Shown here one piece after another: positions 6,510 to 9,220 of a stretch of DNA of 9,220 bases (position 1 is the stretch's first letter; each line of letters begins with the position of its first letter). Both the position numbers and the translations under genes were made by a program. This DNA is from an uncultured Collinsella sp. (GTDB lineage: Bacteria; Actinomycetota; Coriobacteriia; Coriobacteriales; Coriobacteriaceae). The stretch lies in the NCBI GenBank assembly GCA_902496645.1, contig CABVBR010000078.1, positions 1 through 9,220 of the forward strand, in the 5' to 3' direction. The notes beneath the pieces are model-generated. The model did no database searches, was not told where the DNA came from, and was given only the letters and a program-made list of their open reading frames with translations.

Positions 6510-7904
6510 CTAAATCTCCTGAACGATGAGCCTGCCCTCCAGCATAAGCTTGTGCGCGAGATTACTGCTGCGCCCAGCAATACCAAGCGAAGTGCCATAG
6601 TAATCGAGGAGGGCGAGCACCTTGGCAACCTCTGACTCGCGAACACCCTTGGCGTAGTTTGAGTACAGGAAGACCAAGCTGGTATGCCCGTTATACAAAT
6701 CCACCGTGCTAAAAATGGATTCAAAGTAGGAATAATCGGCCCGCGAAAGCGAATGGCCAAAAAAGACTATCGAAGATGTCTCAAGACCATCCCCTCCCCT
6801 TTGCGAAGGATAAGCAATCGAGCCGCTTGGAACCCCTCGAGCAGACTTCAACACACGATATGTCTTGGTAAACGGGAGGATATCCCGATCATCCAAATTG
6901 CCAGAACCGTCGATTCCAAAAATGCTTTCGACATCAAGCGTGCCGTGGATATTGACAAGATCGGCATCCCCAAACCGCTGCTTAAGCCACCGATATGGAG
7001 TCGTGTAGTTAAAGTTGAGAACAGCCACCGCATCATCGAGCATACCATCGGCCGCCACGGCATGCTCAATCAGCTTGCGCATTAAGCTATCCGAACAATC
7101 CGAATAGCCATCTTTGCGGGCAACCTCATCTTTGAGATAGCAATTAAAGGAATGTTCCATACGCTCAAGTTCCGTCATGAGGACGGAAGATAGCTGCCCC
7201 TCGGGATCCTCGAGGACCTGAGGGTACTCACAAGCGAGATAGTGCCCCACACGTTCGGTCCAAGGATTGGGCCTATGTCCCAAAAGGTGAGCACCTTCTC
7301 TGAATAAAGCGGAATAAACCTCTGAGACATCCGAGTCCTCTGAATCTTCAATGCCCAGCTCAGCAAGAACCCCTTGATCGCCGTCATCGATGCCGTCTCT
7401 AAGACGTTCTATTTCATCGACCCGGCTATCGATGTAGTCGCTTGCGTTAAGGGCGTTTGCCTCATTTGCTTGATAAAGGTAGTCCTGCAGAGAAACGAAC
7501 GAAACGGCATAGTCGGATATCATTGCACCCTCATCGTCGATGCCGTCCCCGGGCAGGTTGATGCCAAACACATTGGCAATGCCCATCTCGACATCGCACC
7601 AGTTCACGTTGAAGGCCCTTGCCTCCATGTCCTTCCGGCTTCTGAGGATTAGATCCCAAGCAGTCAGACCTTGCGCTTTGATGGCTTCATAATTACAGTG
7701 GTCCTCATCCGAGACAAGAGAATCTATGACCTTCATTCGAGGTTCGAAGAAATCATTAAAAGAGGACGCCAAGCCACAAGAAAGGTCGAAACCGTTGCCA
7801 ATCACAATAAGGTGATGATTACGGCATCTCTTCCCATCATCCTCACCGGTAAGCCTGATATCTTCTGCACTCACATTAGTCCTTAATACACCGCTTGAAC
7901 TCAT
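6510..7904 (-). CDS. AbiH-family putative abortive-infection protein
   Basis: The 464-residue protein has the hallmarks of the AbiH family (PF14253), named after a lactococcal phage abortive-infection gene. HLIVIGNGFDLSCGL (31-45) contains the N-terminal signature GNGFD. LNFNYT (296-301) and NIHG (318-321) follow in the middle. FFGHSLSRADYSYF (381-394) is the C-terminal signature. The biochemical activity of the family is not something I can state; the motif order recalls SIR2-type nucleotide-binding proteins, which is only an analogy. The start is uncertain. The ATG at 7904 has a poor ribosome-binding site, while a GTG at 7874 (residue 11) has AGGA five bases upstream, does not overlap the small ORF before it, and still keeps about 25 residues ahead of GNGFD. 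I favour 7874 as the real start but report the longest frame. Base composition is lower in G/C than the aro genes, consistent with acquisition by transfer. Confidence 0.85.
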   Translation of the reverse strand: MSSSGVLRTNVSAEDIRLTGEDDGKRCRNHHLIVIGNGFDLSCGLASSFNDFFEPRMKVIDSLVSDEDHCNYEAIKAQGLTAWDLILRSRKDMEARAFNVNWCDVEMGIANVFGINLPGDGIDDEGAMISDYAVSFVSLQDYLYQANEANALNASDYIDSRVDEIERLRDGIDDGDQGVLAELGIEDSEDSDVSEVYSALFREGAHLLGHRPNPWTERVGHYLACEYPQVLEDPEGQLSSVLMTELERMEHSFNCYLKDEVARKDGYSDCSDSLMRKLIEHAVAADGMLDDAVAVLNFNYTTPYRWLKQRFGDADLVNIHGTLDVESIFGIDGSGNLDDRDILPFTKTYRVLKSARGVPSGSIAYPSQRGGDGLETSSIVFFGHSLSRADYSYFESIFSTVDLYNGHTSLVFLYSNYAKGVRESEVAKVLALLDYYGTSLGIAGRSSNLAHKLMLEGRLIVQEI

Positions 7905-7998
7905 TCTCAGTCATACAACGCTCAGACATCCAAACCATTCGGATGTAATTAACGTATTTTACGTCCGACAGCAGTGGTGCAATAAAATCACTCATCAT
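7876..7998 (-). CDS. Possible 40-residue small protein directly upstream of AbiH
   Basis: A frame from tandem ATGs (7998 and 7995) runs 40 codons (beginning MMSDFIAPLLSDVKYV, ending ENEFKRCIKD) to a TAA at 7876-7878. One base later comes the alternative AbiH start GTG at 7874, whose AGGA ribosome-binding site lies in the last codons of this frame. That layout suggests translational coupling. The peptide looks protein-like (aromatic and charged residues in balance, no low complexity) and has no match I recognise. Against it, no clear Shine-Dalgarno precedes the ATGs. It could be a leader peptide controlling AbiH, a small partner or antitoxin-like protein, or chance. Confidence 0.35.
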   Translation of the reverse strand: MMSDFIAPLLSDVKYVNYIRMVWMSERCMTENEFKRCIKD

Positions 7999-8014
7999 AA
8001 GCGTAATGAAAGAA

Positions 8015-8076
8015 GGCGGCCGTCCAGAAGAACAGCCGCCTCTCCGTGGGACGCAGGCCCGTAGGTTGGCTGCGTC
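8015..8076 (-). promoter_or_regulatory. Two leader hairpins ahead of the AbiH transcript (possible attenuator)
   Basis: Read on the minus strand, GACGCAG/CTGCGTC (8050-8056 with 8070-8076) forms a first 7-bp stem. GGCGGC/GCCGCC (8015-8020 with 8035-8040) forms a second, followed by TTCTTTC, which resembles a weak intrinsic terminator. Both lie between the promoter candidate at 8096-8124 and the first coding frame at 7998. The second hairpin could either end transcription coming from the IS or attenuate the defence transcript. The regulatory role is inferred. Confidence 0.4.
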
Positions 8077-8095
8077 AATACCGCTAATTCATGCC

Positions 8096-8124
8096 AGTAT
8101 CCTATTCGTGACCCAAAAGGTCAA
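8096..8124 (-). promoter_or_regulatory. Sigma-70-type promoter candidate for the AbiH operon
   Basis: On the minus strand TTGACC (complement of 8119-8124) and GATACT (complement of 8096-8101) match -35 and -10 elements at five and four of six positions, with the ideal 17-bp spacer. Initiation would fall near 8089, giving a leader of about 90 nt before the small ORF. It is the best promoter-like pair seen upstream of AbiH, but it was found by eye. Confidence 0.5.
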
Positions 8125-8222
8125 TCCAATTCAAGGCAGAAAGCAACCCAGCATGCAACCTCTTTCGTGGACCCATGCTCTAGCAATGATTATTACGCGG
8201 CGTGAGCACCACCCGTTTAGGG

Positions 8223-8280
8223 GTTTGCGTATCGGTGCCCACGCCGTTTGCGTATCGCGCGTTTCGCGCTGAGCGTATCG
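8223..8280. repeat. Terminal repeat array of the IS21-like element (three GCGTATCG, 23-bp period)
   Basis: GCGTATCG occurs at 8227-8234, 8250-8257 and 8273-8280, exactly 23 bp apart. The first two are part of a longer identical GTTTGCGTATCG (8223-8234, 8246-8257). Multiple terminal repeats are known at IS21-family ends as transposase-binding sites. The near two-helical-turn spacing would place bound IstA subunits on one DNA face. Confidence 0.75.
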
Positions 8281-8295
8281 CCTATTGCTTTTTAG

Positions 8296-9036
8296 CTACT
8301 TCCTGGATGAGACCAGCTTGCGGACGTTCACGTCGCCTAGGTCTATCCTGACCGCCCCGTGGATCAGCCTGTCGACCATCGCATCCGCCTGGACGCCGCC
8401 GCCGAGGCGGCCGTGCCACTCCGCCGGCGCGTACTGCGTGCAGAGCACCGTGGAGTGCGACATGTACCTGCGCTCTATCAGCTCGAACAGGAAGCGGATG
8501 GCCACGTCGTCGACGTCCTCGGTCAGCCACTCGTCAATGACCAGCAGCTCGTAGCGGGCGTACTTCCTCAGGATCTTCGCGTCCGAGCGCTCGGTGGCCG
8601 CCAGCTCGTCGCGCTCCATGAGAAGGTCGGGCAGCCTGACGTAGCGGGCGCTGCGGCGCATGTTGCAGGCCCGTTTGGCGATGCAGCAGGCGAGGTAGCT
8701 CTTGCCCGTGCCGGTGCAGCCCTCGATCACGACGTTGCGCGATTCCGCCATGAACTGGCAGGTGCCGGCCTCGCGGATGAGCACGCCGTCGATGCCGCGC
8801 CCCTCGTATTTCATCTCGCCCATGTCGGCGTCGGGGAACCGCAGGTGGGCGCGGCCGACCAGCCTTTTCACGCTGCTGGCGCGCTTCTCCTCGTACGCGT
8901 GGTCCACCATCATGCGGAACCTCTCCTCGAACGGCATCGCCATGCACGTCCTGTCGGAGTCCTGCAGGTCGAGCGCGTCCGCCATCTCGCCCATCGACAT
9001 CTCGCGCAGCTTGCGCCGGGTCTCTTCGTCTATCAT
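8296..9036 (-). CDS. istB: IS21-family helper ATPase IstB
   Basis: This 246-residue AAA+ ATPase assists IS21-type transposition by loading onto DNA and recruiting or activating the IstA transposase. Visible are the IstB N-terminal helical segment (MSMGEMADALDLQ), Walker A GCTGTGKS (106-113) followed by YLACCIAKRAC, Walker B ELLVIDEW (163-170), a sensor-like VLCTQYAPAEWHGRL (197-211) and the C-terminal VDRLIHGAVRIDL segment. Length and motif order are normal for a functional copy, with no frameshift or internal stop. The start at 9036 is chosen because the protein then begins at the usual place and lies 11 nt after the istA stop codon. The frame is open further upstream to 9216, but that stretch overlaps istA and has a composition of arginine- and glycine-rich shadow sequence. 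Confidence 0.92.
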   Translation of the reverse strand: MIDEETRRKLREMSMGEMADALDLQDSDRTCMAMPFEERFRMMVDHAYEEKRASSVKRLVGRAHLRFPDADMGEMKYEGRGIDGVLIREAGTCQFMAESRNVVIEGCTGTGKSYLACCIAKRACNMRRSARYVRLPDLLMERDELAATERSDAKILRKYARYELLVIDEWLTEDVDDVAIRFLFELIERRYMSHSTVLCTQYAPAEWHGRLGGGVQADAMVDRLIHGAVRIDLGDVNVRKLVSSRK

Positions 9037-9047
9037 CTCCACACCGC

Positions 9048-9220
9048 CTAATCCCTGTAGTAGTCCGCGCCGCGCACGTGCCCCTTGGGCGCGTCGCCGC
9101 CTTCCGGTTTCCTCCCCTGGCCGGCGATGGGTTCCCGCCGGTCGAGGTTCGAGTCGAGTATCGCCTTGAGGTGCCTGTACCTGGGCGACGTCAGGCGGGG
9201 CAGCGCATGCGCGCATGCGG
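9048..9220 (-). CDS. istA: IS21-family transposase IstA, C-terminal end only
   Basis: Reading the minus strand from the window edge gives 56 codons ending in TAG at 9048-9050. The piece contains LPRLTSPRYRHLKAILDS, the segment found near the end of IstA transposases, and ends in GADYYRD. The catalytic DDE core and the DNA-binding N-terminus are beyond the window. It is placed 11 nt before istB in the normal IS21 order. This short end has no competing start in the window. Confidence 0.85.
   Translation of the reverse strand, partial: ACAHALPRLTSPRYRHLKAILDSNLDRREPIAGQGRKPEGGDAPKGHVRGADYYRD

Larger units (their letters stand above)
8203..9220 (-). mobile_element. IS21-family insertion sequence, one end plus istB and the istA terminus (continues past the window)
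   Basis: The istA-istB gene pair and the repeated terminal motifs identify an IS21-family element, which moves by the joint action of the IstA transposase and the IstB ATPase helper. The element's end is placed tentatively at a TG near 8203, just outside the repeat array. The exact border, the target-site duplication and the far end cannot be fixed from this window. High G/C content contrasts with the adjacent defence genes. Confidence 0.7.

Noticed and set aside
8100..8200. Possible tRNA or CRISPR-like sequence between the AbiH leader and the IS end
   Set aside because: No cloverleaf, T-arm consensus or regularly spaced repeats were found. Only a weak AGCATG/CATGCT hairpin (8150-8155 with 8174-8179) is visible.
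9037..9216. Upstream extension of istB to 9216
   Set aside because: The extension overlaps the istA 3' end in another frame. IstA is recognisable there, and IstB proteins normally begin near the ATG at 9036.

Overview
The window looks like a chromosomal segment of a high-GC Gram-positive gut bacterium of the Coriobacteriia, most likely Collinsella or a close relative. That assignment is inferred from gene content, strongly G/C-biased third codon positions in the housekeeping genes, a fused shikimate dehydrogenase-shikimate kinase and general sequence character. It was not tested by any search.

Left part (about 1-3970, plus strand, high GC): aromatic amino-acid genes followed by one cell-surface sugar gene. 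The 3' part of pheA (end of the chorismate mutase domain, prephenate dehydratase, ACT domain) abuts a fused aroE-aroK gene. A terminator-like hairpin follows, then type II dehydroquinase aroQ. AroQ, AroE and AroK are three successive steps towards chorismate, and PheA takes chorismate on to phenylpyruvate, so these genes form a functional cluster. Next comes glf (UDP-galactopyranose mutase, which supplies galactofuranose), ending in a clear rho-independent terminator at 3933-3970.

Middle part (about 3971-8200, minus strand, visibly richer in A/T): an accessory region of phage-defence-like genes. In transcription order these are a promoter and structured leader, a possible 40-codon small ORF, an AbiH-family gene, a 389-nt spacer, and a tightly coupled pair: an ABC/RloA-like AAA ATPase followed by a TOPRIM-like partner. 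The pair resembles the ATPase-plus-TOPRIM logic of the AbiL (RloA/RloB), PARIS and OLD systems, but I cannot place it firmly in any one of them. Two features stand out. A perfect 24-bp palindrome ends 2 nt before the ATPase start codon and contains its Shine-Dalgarno sequence and a TATAAT. A repeated sequence of about 37 bp lies on both sides of the ATPase-TOPRIM pair. The downstream copy is one arm of a 127-bp nested inverted-repeat element.

Right part (about 8200-9220, minus strand, high GC): one end of an IS21-family insertion sequence, with the C-terminus of istA, all of istB, and a terminal array of three GCGTATCG octamers at an exact 23-bp period. The other end lies beyond the window. 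An insertion sequence next to A/T-rich defence genes beside a housekeeping block fits a horizontally acquired defence island.
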